Source of the DNA: Pseudobacteroides sp.
GTDB lineage: Bacteria > Bacillota > Clostridia > Acetivibrionales > DSM-2933
DNA length: 64,000 nt
Direction: 5' to 3'
NCBI RefSeq assembly: GCF_036567765.1
Contig: NZ_DATCTU010000124.1
Span: forward strand, 1-64,000
The position numbers and the translations under genes were made by a program. Positions 35,323-45,227 of this stretch are shown here, piece after piece. The number at the start of each line of letters is the position of its first letter. The first letter of the stretch is position 1. The notes beneath the pieces are model-generated. The model made no database searches and was not told the origin of the DNA. It saw only the letters and a list, made by a program, of their open reading frames with translations.

Positions 35323-35645
35323 AGATAGGGTAATTATAAACCCCTACCTTTGTCAAAAAAGTTCCCTCCTCGCAATTCTGTTTACCGGATTTATATTTGG
35401 GTAATTACTATATTAAATAAACCCCTAATTTATTAAAATTCTACTATTGAAAAGCTTCTCTCTGTTTGATTAAAATGGCAGTTTGTGCAATATTTAAATA
35501 GTTATTTTATAGTTTTTTTCGAGTATAATGAAATATACTATTTAGCAAAACCATTAAACTGTATTTATGGGAAGTTATTTTTTGATCATGACTAAAGGGG
35601 AAAGTAGGATCTGGTTATCCGGCAGAATTATAGGAGGTAGAATAA

Positions 35646-36809
35646 ATGTTAAAACAAAGATTTTTGGTAAGTATTTTAGCTGTTATAACGGCTACATTAG
35701 TACTTTTTACAGGCTGTACTCAGACATCGAAACCACAAAATGAGATTAAAATCGGCTTAAATTATGAACTTTCAGGTGCGGCTGCATCCTATGGTCAGGA
35801 TACTCTTAACGGTATACTTATGGCTTTAGATGAGATAAATGCTGCCGGAGGGGTATTGGGTAAACAAATAACCTACGTAAAGCTGGATAATAAAACAGAT
35901 CCTGCTGAATCCACCAGTGTAGCAACAAGGCTTGCTACAAAAGAAAATGTATCGGTAATTTTGGGGCCTGCTACAACAGGAGCAACAAAAGCATCAATCC
36001 CTGTTGCAGATAAGAACAAAGTTCCTCTGATATCCGCATCTGCAACTGCTGATGATGTTACCGTCGATGCGAAGGGTTTAAAGGAATATGCATACAGAAT
36101 ATGCTTTAACGACTCATTCCAGGGAACTGTAATGGCAAACTTTGCAACAAAAAACCTTAATGCTAAAAATGCAGTAGTGCTCATGGATAATTCAAGTGAC
36201 TATGGAAAAGGACTGGCAAAAACATTTACTGAGACTTTTACTAAGAACGGTGGTGCTATAGCGGCTCAGGAAGCGTTTGTAAAAGATGAGAAGGACTTTA
36301 GTGCCATACTTACAAAGATAAAGGACAAAGCCTTTGATATTTTGCTTATTGCAGGTTATTACAACGAGGCTGGGCTTATTATCAAGCAGGCGAGAGCTTT
36401 GGGAATAGATAAACCGGTGCTTGGAGGGGATGGTCTTGATTCTCCTGTTTTAGGCGAATTGGCTGGAAAAACTGCTTTGAACAAGGTTTATTTTTCAAAC
36501 CACTATTCCTCACTTGATAAAGACCCTGTAATAGTTAAGTTTATGAATGGGTTTAGAACAAAGAATAACAAGGATCCTAATGCTTTTAATGCTCTTGGGT
36601 ATGATCTTGGATATTTTGCTGTAGATGCTATAAAAAGAGCCAACTCATCCGAACCTATCAAAATAAAGGAAGCTCTTGACAACACAACGGAGTTTAAGGG
36701 AGTTACAGGAAGGTTCAGTATTGATAAGAACCATAATCCTGTGAAGACAGCAGTGGTTATTGAGCTTAAAGACGGAGTGCAGGCTTCATCTGTAAAGGTT
36801 GAGCCATAA
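35646..36809 (+). CDS. livJ: Branched-chain amino acid ABC transporter, substrate-binding lipoprotein
   Basis: This is the extracellular binding protein of a LIV-type importer. The 387-aa product has a lipobox ending TGC (LFTGCTQ), then IKIGLNYELSGAAASYGQDTL, AGGVLGKQITYVKLDNKTDP, ILGPATTGATKASIPVADKNKVPLIS and VLMDNSSDYGKGLA, the standard peripheral-binding-protein pattern. AGGAGG precedes the start. It heads a complete five-component operon with livH, livM, livG and livF. A 13-bp perfect stem-loop follows it before livH, probably to set a higher level of the binding protein. Ligands are likely leucine, isoleucine or valine, though related proteins bind other amino acids or amides. Confidence 0.92.
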   Translation: MLKQRFLVSILAVITATLVLFTGCTQTSKPQNEIKIGLNYELSGAAASYGQDTLNGILMALDEINAAGGVLGKQITYVKLDNKTDPAESTSVATRLATKENVSVILGPATTGATKASIPVADKNKVPLISASATADDVTVDAKGLKEYAYRICFNDSFQGTVMANFATKNLNAKNAVVLMDNSSDYGKGLAKTFTETFTKNGGAIAAQEAFVKDEKDFSAILTKIKDKAFDILLIAGYYNEAGLIIKQARALGIDKPVLGGDGLDSPVLGELAGKTALNKVYFSNHYSSLDKDPVIVKFMNGFRTKNNKDPNAFNALGYDLGYFAVDAIKRANSSEPIKIKEALDNTTEFKGVTGRFSIDKNHNPVKTAVVIELKDGVQASSVKVEP

Positions 36810-36871
36810 TTTTCAAGTTGTGCCTATGAGGTTTTTAACAAACAAATTTTGCAGTTTGCTCCGTTAAGAAG

Positions 36872-36902
36872 TTTAAGTGAGAGGATAAACCTCTCACTTA
36901 AA
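36872..36902 (+). terminator. Intra-operon stem-loop between livJ and livH
   Basis: TTTAAGTGAGAGG (36872-36884) and CCTCTCACTTAAA (36890-36902) form a 13-bp perfect stem with a five-base loop and no T-run after it. Placed between the binding-protein gene and the permease genes, it probably gives partial termination or protects the livJ transcript 3' end. Confidence 0.6.
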
Positions 36903-36977
36903 TTATGTTATGTCTGGAAAAAGAGGAATATGCTGTAGCACTGCAAGATAAAATTCATAAGGGGGAGGGTGAGAAAT

Positions 36978-37859
36978 GTGACGGAATTTTTACAGCAAAT
37001 AGTTAACGGCTTATCGCTTGGAAGTATATACGCACTGATTGCATTGGGCTATACGATGGTCTATGGCATTATAAAGCTTATAAACTTTGCTCATGGAGAT
37101 ATCTACATGATTGGTGCATACGTGGGATTTGTGTGTATAACCAGTATAGGACTGGGGTTCGTACCTGCTCTTGTTATTGCCATGATTTTTTGTGCATTAT
37201 TGGGAGTAATCATTGAAAAAGTAGCATATAAGCCACTTAGGAATTCTTCAAGAATTGCAGCACTGATTACTGCAATTGGAATATCCTTGCTTTTGGAATA
37301 TTTGGTGATGTTCTTTGCAAAAGCGGATGTAAGGGCATTCCCGGCAGTTCTACCCGAAACAAGCAGAGAACTTATAATGGGTGTAAAAATCACTGACAAG
37401 CAAAGTATACTGCTATTTATAACTATAATTTTAATGGTTCTTTTGCAGTTGATTGTCAAAAAAACGCTTATGGGAAAAGCCATGAGGGCAGTTTCAATGG
37501 ATAAGGATGCTGCACAGCTTATGGGAATCAATGTGGATAGGACCATTTCATTTACATTTATACTTGGATCTTCACTTGCTGGTGCGGCAGGTGTTCTGGT
37601 GGGTGCTTTTTATAACTCTATCGACCCGTTTATGGGTATAATGCCAGGACTTAAAGCCTTTGTTGCTGCGGTATTTGGCGGGATAGGAATAATCCCTGGG
37701 GCACTGGTAGGCGGGTTTTCAATAGGAGTTATAGAGACACTTATAAGTGGATACGGGAATTCTATGTATAAGGATGCAGTCGCTTTTGCAATACTGATTT
37801 TAGTTCTTTTAATTAAACCATCCGGTCTATTCGGAAGGAATATCCGTGAGAAAGTGTAG
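36978..37859 (+). CDS. livH: Branched-chain amino acid ABC transporter permease LivH
   Basis: This is a membrane permease subunit. The product has about eight hydrophobic segments and the LivH signatures NGLSLGSIYALIALGYTMVYGIIKLINFAHGD and AVFGGIGIIPGALVGGF. An in-frame GTG at 36969 overlaps the GGGGGAGGG ribosome site, so I favour GTG 36978 (293 aa). It lies 12 bases before livM and works with it as the permease heterodimer. Confidence 0.93.
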   Translation: MTEFLQQIVNGLSLGSIYALIALGYTMVYGIIKLINFAHGDIYMIGAYVGFVCITSIGLGFVPALVIAMIFCALLGVIIEKVAYKPLRNSSRIAALITAIGISLLLEYLVMFFAKADVRAFPAVLPETSRELIMGVKITDKQSILLFITIILMVLLQLIVKKTLMGKAMRAVSMDKDAAQLMGINVDRTISFTFILGSSLAGAAGVLVGAFYNSIDPFMGIMPGLKAFVAAVFGGIGIIPGALVGGFSIGVIETLISGYGNSMYKDAVAFAILILVLLIKPSGLFGRNIREKV

Positions 37860-37870
37860 GTGAGGCAGAG

Positions 37871-38821
37871 GTGAATAAATTAATTAATAGGAAAAATTTA
37901 AAGACTATGGCAGGTGTTGTAAGCCTTTATGGTATAGTGCAGTTTTTAATAATGTTTAATATTTTAAGTGATTATTACCAAATTACACTATCATTGATCT
38001 GCATTAATATAATCCTTGCAGTTAGCCTCAATCTGATTTCAGGTTTTACAGGTCAGTTTTCACTAGGACATGCAGGATTTATGTCTATTGGTGCTTACAC
38101 AAGTGCTCTCATTACAATGAATATGACTGATGAGTATTCCTTCTTTATCGGTATTGCTGTAGGAGCTATTCTTGCTGCTGTCGTAGGGCTTGTCATAGGA
38201 ATACCCACGTTAAGACTCAAGGGGGATTATCTGGCAATAGCCACATTGGGCATGGGAGAAATTATTAAAATTATAGTACTGAATATGGGTTTTACAGGCG
38301 GAGCGGCAGGCCTTAGCGGTATACCTCAATATACCAACTGGACATGGCTATTTATATTCACTGCAGGTACGGTAATACTAGTAAAAAACTTTATCAATTC
38401 CTCCCATGGAAGAGCATGTAAGTCTATCAGAGAGGACGAAATAGCTTCTGAGGCTATGGGTATAAATACCACAAAATACAAAGTGCTTGCTTTCGTAATA
38501 GGAGCATTCTGTGCAGGTATAGCCGGTGCGTTGTACTCCAGCTACTTTTATTATATAAAGCCTGATATGTTCGGCTTCCTCAGATCTATTGATATTCTTG
38601 TCATAGTAGTTGTCGGAGGAATGGGAAGTATTGGAGGTTCTATAGTGTCAGCTATACTTTTAGCTGTTGTGTCCCTCTATCTGCAGGATTTTCCGGAGAT
38701 AAGAATGATTTTATACTCACTGATACTTGTAATGGTTATGATTGTAAGAGAAAAGTTTAAGAATAAAAAAATAAAGTTCAACGGCTTTCCGTGGAAAAAG
38801 CCTGAGAAGGTAGGGACGTGA
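37871..38821 (+). CDS. livM: Branched-chain amino acid ABC transporter permease LivM
   Basis: This is the second permease subunit, 316 aa, starting at GTG 37871. It has many membrane segments, with LNLISGFTGQFSLGHAGFMSIGAYTSA near residue 55, GIPTLRLKGDYLAIATLGMGEI, and a late VVGGMGSIGGSIVSAI, all standard for LivM. The last residues are basic and cytoplasmic. livG starts nine bases after its stop. Confidence 0.93.
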   Translation: MNKLINRKNLKTMAGVVSLYGIVQFLIMFNILSDYYQITLSLICINIILAVSLNLISGFTGQFSLGHAGFMSIGAYTSALITMNMTDEYSFFIGIAVGAILAAVVGLVIGIPTLRLKGDYLAIATLGMGEIIKIIVLNMGFTGGAAGLSGIPQYTNWTWLFIFTAGTVILVKNFINSSHGRACKSIREDEIASEAMGINTTKYKVLAFVIGAFCAGIAGALYSSYFYYIKPDMFGFLRSIDILVIVVVGGMGSIGGSIVSAILLAVVSLYLQDFPEIRMILYSLILVMVMIVREKFKNKKIKFNGFPWKKPEKVGT

Positions 38822-38830
38822 GGTGATAAG

Positions 38831-39610
38831 ATGGCAATACTGACGGTAAAAAATCTTACAAAATCATTTGGAGGCTTGACCGCAGTGTCAAATGTGAATA
38901 TGGAGCTACAAAAGGGGGAACTGGTAGGTCTAATCGGGCCTAATGGTGCGGGAAAGACTACCTTTTTCAACCTCTTAACAGGGGTATATGTGCCAAGTTC
39001 GGGAAGTGTTGAACTTGATAATGGTGAAAAGATAAAAAAAATTAGCGGGTTAAAACCCAATGCTATTACAAATATGGGAGTTGCCAGAACCTTTCAGAAT
39101 ATAAGGCTTTTCAAGGAGTTGAGTGTTCTTGATAATATACGTATTGCTATTCATAAAAATGTGAAATACGGCATCATTTCGTCTTTTTTCAGGCTGCCGG
39201 CATTTTACAGGGAGGAAAAGGAAATAATAGAGCAAGCAGAGAAACTCCTCGAAATATTTGGACTTAAATCCAAAAAGGATGAACTGTCAAAAAACCTTCC
39301 ATATGGTGAACAAAGAAGGCTTGAAATAGCAAGAGCACTTGCTACCAAACCGACTGTTCTATTGCTGGATGAGCCGGCTGCAGGCATGAACCCCAATGAG
39401 ACTCACGAGCTTACAGACTTGATCGAATGGATAAGGAAGGAGTTTAATCTAACAATTCTCCTTATTGAGCATGATATGTCTCTGGTTATGAAAATATGCG
39501 AGAGGATTTATGTTTTAGATTACGGCATGATAATAGCAGATGGCAAGCCTCATGAAATAAAAAGCAACAAGAGAGTAATAGAGGCTTACCTGGGTGAGGA
39601 GGTTTCCTGA
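38831..39610 (+). CDS. livG: Branched-chain amino acid ABC transporter ATP-binding protein LivG
   Basis: This is one of the two cytoplasmic ATPases. The 259-aa protein has Walker A GPNGAGKTTFFNLLTG, the LivG-type GVARTFQNIRLFKELSVLDN segment, a signature loop in NLPYGEQRRLEIARAL, Walker B LLLDEPAAGMNP and the switch histidine in LLIEHDMSLVM. Its last codon overlaps the livF start (TGATG), which indicates translational coupling. Confidence 0.95.
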   Translation: MAILTVKNLTKSFGGLTAVSNVNMELQKGELVGLIGPNGAGKTTFFNLLTGVYVPSSGSVELDNGEKIKKISGLKPNAITNMGVARTFQNIRLFKELSVLDNIRIAIHKNVKYGIISSFFRLPAFYREEKEIIEQAEKLLEIFGLKSKKDELSKNLPYGEQRRLEIARALATKPTVLLLDEPAAGMNPNETHELTDLIEWIRKEFNLTILLIEHDMSLVMKICERIYVLDYGMIIADGKPHEIKSNKRVIEAYLGEEVS

Positions 39611-40314
39611 TGCTTGAGATTAAGGATTTAGATGTTTTTTATGGGGTAATCCATGCACTAAAAGGTGTATCGATACAGGTAAATGAAGGAGAAATTGTAA
39701 CGCTTATCGGTGCAAACGGTGCCGGGAAGACTACAACGCTTAGGGCCATATCAGGGCTGATAAAGCCAAAAAACGGAACAATATTATTTAATGGTGAGAA
39801 TATCAAAGATATAAGTGCTCAAGAAATAGTTAAAAAGGGTCTTTGTCATGTTCCTGAAGGAAGGCATGTTTTCTCCGATATGACTGTTCTGGAAAACTTG
39901 GAGCTGGGAGCTTATCTAAGAAAAGACAAAAAGAATATAAAGGAAGATATGTTAAAAGTGTATTCCAGGTTCCCAATACTTGAGAAGAGGCTCAAGCAAA
40001 ATGCAGGTACCTTAAGCGGAGGAGAACAGCAAATGTTGGCTATTGGGAGGGCTTTAATGTCGAAGCCCAAACTTCTTCTAATGGATGAGCCATCTATGGG
40101 ATTGGCACCTCTTTTGGTAAAAGAGATATTTTCCATTATTGACGATATAAACAAGCAGGGAACCACCATTCTTCTTGTAGAGCAGAATGCTCACATGGCT
40201 CTTTCCATAGCTCACAGGGCGTATGTTATTGAGACCGGAGCCATAGTTCTCAAAGGAACTGGGAAAGAATTAGCTCAAAGTGAAGAAATAAAGAAAGCAT
40301 ATTTGGGAGGTTGA
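39610..40314 (+). CDS. livF: Branched-chain amino acid ABC transporter ATP-binding protein LivF
   Basis: This is the partner ATPase of LivG. The 234-aa protein has Walker A GANGAGKTTTLRAISG, the LivF-type CHVPEGRHVFSDMTVLENLELGAY, signature TLSGGEQQMLAIGRALM, Walker B LLLMDEPSMGLAP and LVEQNAHMALSIAHRAYV. The start overlaps the livG stop by one base. A CBS-ACT gene follows after four bases in the same operon. Confidence 0.95.
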   Translation: MLEIKDLDVFYGVIHALKGVSIQVNEGEIVTLIGANGAGKTTTLRAISGLIKPKNGTILFNGENIKDISAQEIVKKGLCHVPEGRHVFSDMTVLENLELGAYLRKDKKNIKEDMLKVYSRFPILEKRLKQNAGTLSGGEQQMLAIGRALMSKPKLLLMDEPSMGLAPLLVKEIFSIIDDINKQGTTILLVEQNAHMALSIAHRAYVIETGAIVLKGTGKELAQSEEIKKAYLGG

Positions 40315-40318
40315 TTTT

Positions 40319-40966
40319 ATGTATGTAAAGAACAGGATGACTTCCAACCCATATACCATATCCCCTGATGCCACCATAGCTGAAGCCCTGGAACTAATGC
40401 GGCATAACGGTGTAAAAAAGCTGCCGGTTGTAAAGAGCGGAGAATTGGTTGGCATTGTTACTGAGCGTGAAATGCTGGAGGTTTCGCCATCCAAGGCTAC
40501 TACACTGAGTGTTTTCGAGATTAATTATCTTTTGGGAAAAACCAAAGTATCTCAGGTTATGACAAAAGATGTAGTTACAATTACTTCCGACGCACTTTTA
40601 GAAGAAGCTGCTCTTCTAATGAGGGATAACAACATAAGTGCCCTTCCTGTTTTAGAGGGAAAAAAGCTTTGCGGCATAATAACTGAAAACGATATATTTA
40701 ATGCATTTATGGAGTTAATGGGCTTTAGTGACATAGGTAGCAGAATTGCTGTTGAAGCCCAGGATTCTCCAGGTATCCTCGCTGATATCGCCCAGGTTAT
40801 AAAGGAATATGGAGTTAATATAACCCATATTGCAGTTTATAGGGGTGAGGCGGGCTCCAGTGATGTAGTAATAAGGGTAAACACTCAAAACACCGACGAG
40901 ATGATTAAAACTCTTGAAAATCACGGATATAAGGTTATCTCCGTTTTAAAAAACAATCCCGATTAA
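40319..40966 (+). CDS. CBS-pair and ACT domain protein (AcuB-like)
   Basis: The 215-aa cytoplasmic protein has two CBS motifs (MTSNPYTISPDATIAEALELMRHNGVKKLPVV and MTKDVVTITSDALLEEAALLMRDNNISALPVL), followed by an ACT domain from about residue 140 (DSPGILADIAQVIKEYGVNITHIAVYR). CBS pairs bind adenosyl ligands, and ACT domains bind amino acids. Linked to the liv operon by a four-base gap, it may sense energy state and branched-chain amino acids and modulate transport or metabolism. AcuB-type proteins have been associated with acetoin use, but no such genes are here. The role is inferred. Confidence 0.85.
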   Translation: MYVKNRMTSNPYTISPDATIAEALELMRHNGVKKLPVVKSGELVGIVTEREMLEVSPSKATTLSVFEINYLLGKTKVSQVMTKDVVTITSDALLEEAALLMRDNNISALPVLEGKKLCGIITENDIFNAFMELMGFSDIGSRIAVEAQDSPGILADIAQVIKEYGVNITHIAVYRGEAGSSDVVIRVNTQNTDEMIKTLENHGYKVISVLKNNPD

Positions 40967-40990
40967 TACCTTAGGCAGGATCAAAAAATA

Positions 40991-41055
40991 ACTTCCGCTA
41001 TAAATTTGGCTCATGTGTTGACTTAGCCTGTCAACACTCGCTCAAAAACGGAAGT
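40991..41055 (+). terminator. Branched terminator after the liv operon
   Basis: ACTTCCG (40991-40997) pairs with CGGAAGT (41049-41055), enclosing an inner stem GTGTTGAC (41015-41022) / GTCAACAC (41030-41037). The outer stem is followed by AATTTTTT, which fits termination of the plus-strand operon. Confidence 0.7.
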
Positions 41056-41080
41056 AATTTTTTAATCATACGTTAAAATA

Positions 41081-41123
41081 ATGATAAAACTACCCGTTTA
41101 TTACACTTGGGTAGTTTTATCAT
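41081..41123. terminator. Perfect 15-bp terminator hairpin between convergent genes
   Basis: ATGATAAAACTACCC (41081-41095) and GGGTAGTTTTATCAT (41109-41123) pair perfectly around 13 bases. Standing 37 bases before the end of the minus-strand protease pseudogene, it probably terminates that transcript and backs up the liv terminator. Confidence 0.75.
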
Positions 41124-41159
41124 TATGAAGAAAGCTAATGATTTTATATTAATCTTATA

Positions 41160-43901
41160 TTATGGTTCTTGTCCCCACATTAAGCTGTTTCCGATCCAGC
41201 CGGTTACTTTTGCGGTATCCACATAGTTTGTTGCAGTGCTATTGAAGGAATAGTCATTAGACTGATTAAAGCTCTGGTTCCAATCCTCGTCATATATCCT
41301 GCCTTGAATCACAATACTGCTACCCGGGGCAAGTGTTCCAGAATCAACGGTAAAGCCTATATCCAAATAGCGGTCAGCCCCGGAAGATGAGATACTGACA
41401 AACGAACTTGTCACTTTACTTGGCAGCACCTTATCCGACCAGTCAACGGCATAATTCAAAGGTGATACACCATCGTATGTAAAATAATATCTGGCTTTTA
41501 TATCCTTTAAATTTATTGAAGTGCTGCCTGTATTTATAACTTTGATATATGGGGAAATCTGGTTTGAAGATGAACTGCTGATACTATTGTACGCCTGCAC
41601 TTTAATATTCCCGGTGGTGTTTGTGGGCTGCGTAACAGTGGAAGTTGGTGTTTGAGTCGGTGTAGGTGTTGATGTTGGTGTAGGTGTGGGTGATGACGTA
41701 GGTTCTGATTCTTTGGAGGGGTCAAATTCCAATATATTTTTACTATATGGGTCGTTTTCAGAAGAGGAATAGAATTCATACCTGCCTCCCATAACATATA
41801 TCTTCCCATTCATACTTTCAGCAGCAAATTGTCCATATTTTTCAGGAATGCTGTCATATTTTTTCCATTGATTTATCGCAGGATCATATTCATATACCGG
41901 ATTTAGTGCATCCATACAAAGTGCATATATTTTATTACCCATGGACACAAATTTTGAGTTTATAGAGCATGGCAAGTAATTGCTGATAAGTGTCCATTTA
42001 TTTGTTATAGGATTATATTCCTCAATACTGCTATAGCTATTACTTTGGTTATCCCATCCGCCAAACAGGTATATCTTGCCATTTAGCGCGGTGGCATTAG
42101 GTGCAAACCTGGCAAAATTGGTATCTGCTGCACTGCCCCAGTTGTTCATAACCGGATCATATACTAAAACACTTTTTTGTATTGTCAAAACTCCATTTAT
42201 TATCGAAGAACCGTTAATGATATAGATTTTACCATTGAGTTCAACAATGGCTCCATTGTCTTTTTCATATGGAAGTGTATTTTTTGGTAATCTATCTCCT
42301 GTATTGATGTCGTACTCATCAACATATAAACCACTGAATACATAGATTTTATTGTTATAACCTGCTGATGAACCCCAACCGTAAGAGTTAACAGAACGAA
42401 TCCAGCTTGTTTGCTCTAAAAGAGGGTCATAACATATAAACCCAGTCGAACCCATATCCGGGGAATACCCCATGGCATAAATCTTATCACCGAATTGGTA
42501 TGACTTATCAACACCTATGCCAAAGGGCATTGACTTTTTAAAAACCCACTGACTTTCTCCCAAAACCTGTGATGGAAGACTTAATGGAGCGGTAAAAGTC
42601 ATAGATCCTCCATCAATCCTCTGATTGTTTTGAGGACATATTGCTGTATTATTTGATGAAGGGTGTATTACCTTGAAATTTTTAATAAGGCACTGCTGTC
42701 ATCAAGGCTTGAATCGCTTGCTTTGATGGTCCAATTCTTCGTAATGCCGTATATGTTTTTTCCTTTAAATAGATCCGAATAGTCAAATACAAAAGTAGCA
42801 TCACATGGTACGCTTGTACCATCAAACCCATATTCTCTATTGGAAATATTAACAGCCAAAGGTTTTATAGTTACTTTAAGGCATCATACGCTATCCATGA
42901 AAAACCATTATCTTCCCAGCTGTCACCCCATGAATTAGCAATTCGGAAAGCTCCTTTTTCTACCGGTTCTACAACATTATTGTCATTTATGTCCACCCAG
43001 ATATCATCGTTATAACCTACAACCGTCATAGCATGCGGCCCGGAAGAACCGTCCAGCATGAAGTATGCATTTTTGTTTATAGATCCGGTGTCTCTGTCAG
43101 TATTTGGATCATCCTTGATTGCTTTATATCTCCATGAAAATATAAAAGTATTATAAGTCAAAACATAACCGTCATTTAATAATTGTTTAATATCATTTAG
43201 TGCAGGTGAATTTGATGATTTAACAGGGGTAAGAGTCCCATCCGCTACCTTTACGTATCCCGCCTTATCTATCTTATAATTAATTGCGTTTCTCCATACA
43301 TCCTCATCAGTACTCCACTCCAAATAATTCTTTGGAATGTTGAATTATCGTTGTTATCTTTTACATTCCATTCTCTCGCCATGGCAGTCATATGTGTTGT
43401 CTGATAATATGTACTGGAAAATGATGCACAGGAACCTATGCCTCCCTGACTTCTAATTGGTGGAAAATACGGAAGCGTGCTGTTATCTACATATGATGGC
43501 AAAGATGTACCATCAAGTGCACTGGCCCCTGAAGCGGTTGATATATCAAGGCTAGGTGAAGCCATGCCAGGGTTTGTACCCATAGGGACCACTTCCTGAC
43601 CTTTGGATACTGCTTTGCTTTTTTCTAAAGCCCTTAAACCTTTATTTTTTCTGACTTCATTAGCCCTTTGAAGTCCAATTTCATTTGGCAAGACATTTTT
43701 TGTTTCCAGCATCTTTTCTTTCATCCACTCAAGGTCTTCTTTTGAAGGTTCTTTAGAACCAGTAGCATAAATTTCTTTACCCTTGTTTTGTTGTACTTCA
43801 TTTGTTGAGCCCGGTACAGCACTTGAAGAAAAGACTACAGTGGAAATCACAGCAAAAACGGTTAACTTGCTAATAATCCTTTTAATTTTGCCACTAATCA
43901 T
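41160..43901 (-). pseudogene. Papain-family (C1A) protease with kelch repeats and CBM3, broken by three frameshifts
   Basis: Four consecutive ORFs in shifting frames read as one protein of about 910 residues. From 43901 come a signal peptide, a propeptide, and the start of a C1A peptidase with the cysteine in SQGGIGSCASFSS. The frame breaks at about 43325-43335 and resumes at LEWSTDEDVWRNAINYK, with the histidine in GPHAMTVVGYND and asparagine in RIANSWGDSWEDNGFSW. A second break at 42871 (TTAAAG|TAA) leads to an Ig-like piece (AVNISNREYGFDG), and a third at about 42668 (TCAAGG|TAA) leads to about five kelch motifs (GKIYLFGGW, GKIYVMGGRYEF), a Pro-Thr linker and a C-terminal CBM3. Each break is repaired by adding one base. 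The coding sequence on both sides is otherwise intact, so recent decay and sequencing deletions are both possible. There is no dockerin. Confidence 0.85.
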
Positions 43902-44271
43902 TTTCCTTCACCCCTTATAAGTTATTTGTATTGATAAATCTAAAAAACAACTTGTTTTATAGATTTATTTCAATTTAAGTGTTATTTATTAATTAACTTT
44001 AAATTATATTACCATAATTGGTTTAGAAAGGATAACGCACAATGCTGGTTTTGTTAAATATATACAGAAATGTGCAAAAATATTTGTAGCTTTTTGACTT
44101 AATAAAATTTTATATTGACTTTATCCAAAGCGTGAAATGGAAATATAAGGGCATTGTGTTGACATTAGCTGCCTTTAAGCTTTAAAATATAATATATAAA
44201 CTATGATAATAAGAATTATAAATGACAAGAAATAATACATAATTCTAAAAAAATTTAAAAATCTATCAAAT

Positions 44272-44306
44272 TCCGAATCCAAAAATAAAATCGTTTTCGA
44301 ATAAGT
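44272..44306 (+). promoter_or_regulatory. Candidate SigI-type autoregulatory promoter upstream of sigI
   Basis: TCCGAA (44272-44277), 20 bases, then CGAATAAGT (44298-44306). The same CGAATAAGT with ACCTAA exactly 20 bases upstream occurs before the GH27 and GH141 genes. CGAA is the reported -10 core of SigI promoters. The element lies 151 bases before the sigI start. The rest of the 43902-44456 gap is very AT-rich, with no other gene seen. Confidence 0.6.
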
Positions 44307-44456
44307 TAATTGAATAACCAATTAAACAATATTTATATGTTTGTATATAGAAAAATTCAATTAATATTGTTATTTTGATCTTTCTAATGCAAGATTAAAA
44401 TTGATTTATATTAGTATGGGTTTATTATAAAAAATTATTATTGAGGGAAGATGTTT

Positions 44457-45194
44457 ATGCTATTTATTTCCGTTATTCTTAATTATACCGGTGAGACAGC
44501 AACCCGTATTGTTGAAAAAATCAAGAATGGAGACAAGCATTTAAAGGAGAAATTCATAGAAGATTATATTCCGTTTATAATAAAAGTAATTTCAAGCTTT
44601 TATTCTTCGAGGATTGTCGATGTGAAAAATAGTGATGAGTATAGCATTGGCCTGATGGCATTTGATGAGGCAATTGAAAAGTTTGATAGCGGTAAAAGTA
44701 AGGGGTTTCTTAATTTTGCACAAATGGTAATCAGAAGGAGAATAATAGATTACTTCAGGAATATATCATCTATCAGTAAAAATGAAATTCCATTTTCATA
44801 TTTCAACAGTAAAAGTGAAAGTGACCTTGAGGAGAAATTAAATATGTTTGATATTGGTATGGAAGCAGGAAGATATGAACTTATTTACGAGCTAAATGAT
44901 TTTTCCAGACAATTGGAATCTTATGGACTAAATATAAGAAATCTGCCTGAGTATATACCTAAGCATAAAGATTCCAAGCAAATGTGTATACACATTGCGA
45001 AAAAAGTAATTGAAAACAAGAATATATATAACAAATTAAAAACAAAAAAATACTTCCAGATGAAAGAGCTTATTAAGGTAATAGATGTTCATCCAAAGAC
45101 TGTTGAGAGAAATAGGGAATTTATAATATGTTTATGTATAATACTTGAGAGTGATTATGTAAATTTCAAATCATACTTAAACCAAGTATTTTAA
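44457..45194 (+). CDS. sigI: RNA polymerase sigma factor SigI
   Basis: SigI factors direct transcription of plant-wall-degrading genes in cellulosome clostridia and are held inactive by a cognate RsgI. The product has the sigma region 2-like GDKHLKEKFIEDYIPFIIKVISSFY, YSIGLMAFDEAIEKFDSGKSKGFLNFAQMVIRRRIIDYFR, and a C-terminal region with an HTH-like KTVERNREFIICLCIIL, as in SigI rather than SigA-type factors. ATG 44451 is only two bases from GAGGGA, so I use ATG 44457 (245 aa). The rsgI gene follows after 33 bases. A promoter motif shared with downstream enzyme genes suggests autoregulation. Confidence 0.92.
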   Translation: MLFISVILNYTGETATRIVEKIKNGDKHLKEKFIEDYIPFIIKVISSFYSSRIVDVKNSDEYSIGLMAFDEAIEKFDSGKSKGFLNFAQMVIRRRIIDYFRNISSISKNEIPFSYFNSKSESDLEEKLNMFDIGMEAGRYELIYELNDFSRQLESYGLNIRNLPEYIPKHKDSKQMCIHIAKKVIENKNIYNKLKTKKYFQMKELIKVIDVHPKTVERNREFIICLCIILESDYVNFKSYLNQVF

Positions 45195-45227
45195 TTGGGG
45201 TATTTGCATGTTAAAGGAGGAGCAATA

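Noticed and set aside
41160..43901. Programmed frameshifting in the papain-kelch gene
   Set aside because: Three separate shifts without slippery heptamers or downstream stimulatory structures make programmed recoding very unlikely; decay or sequencing error is simpler.
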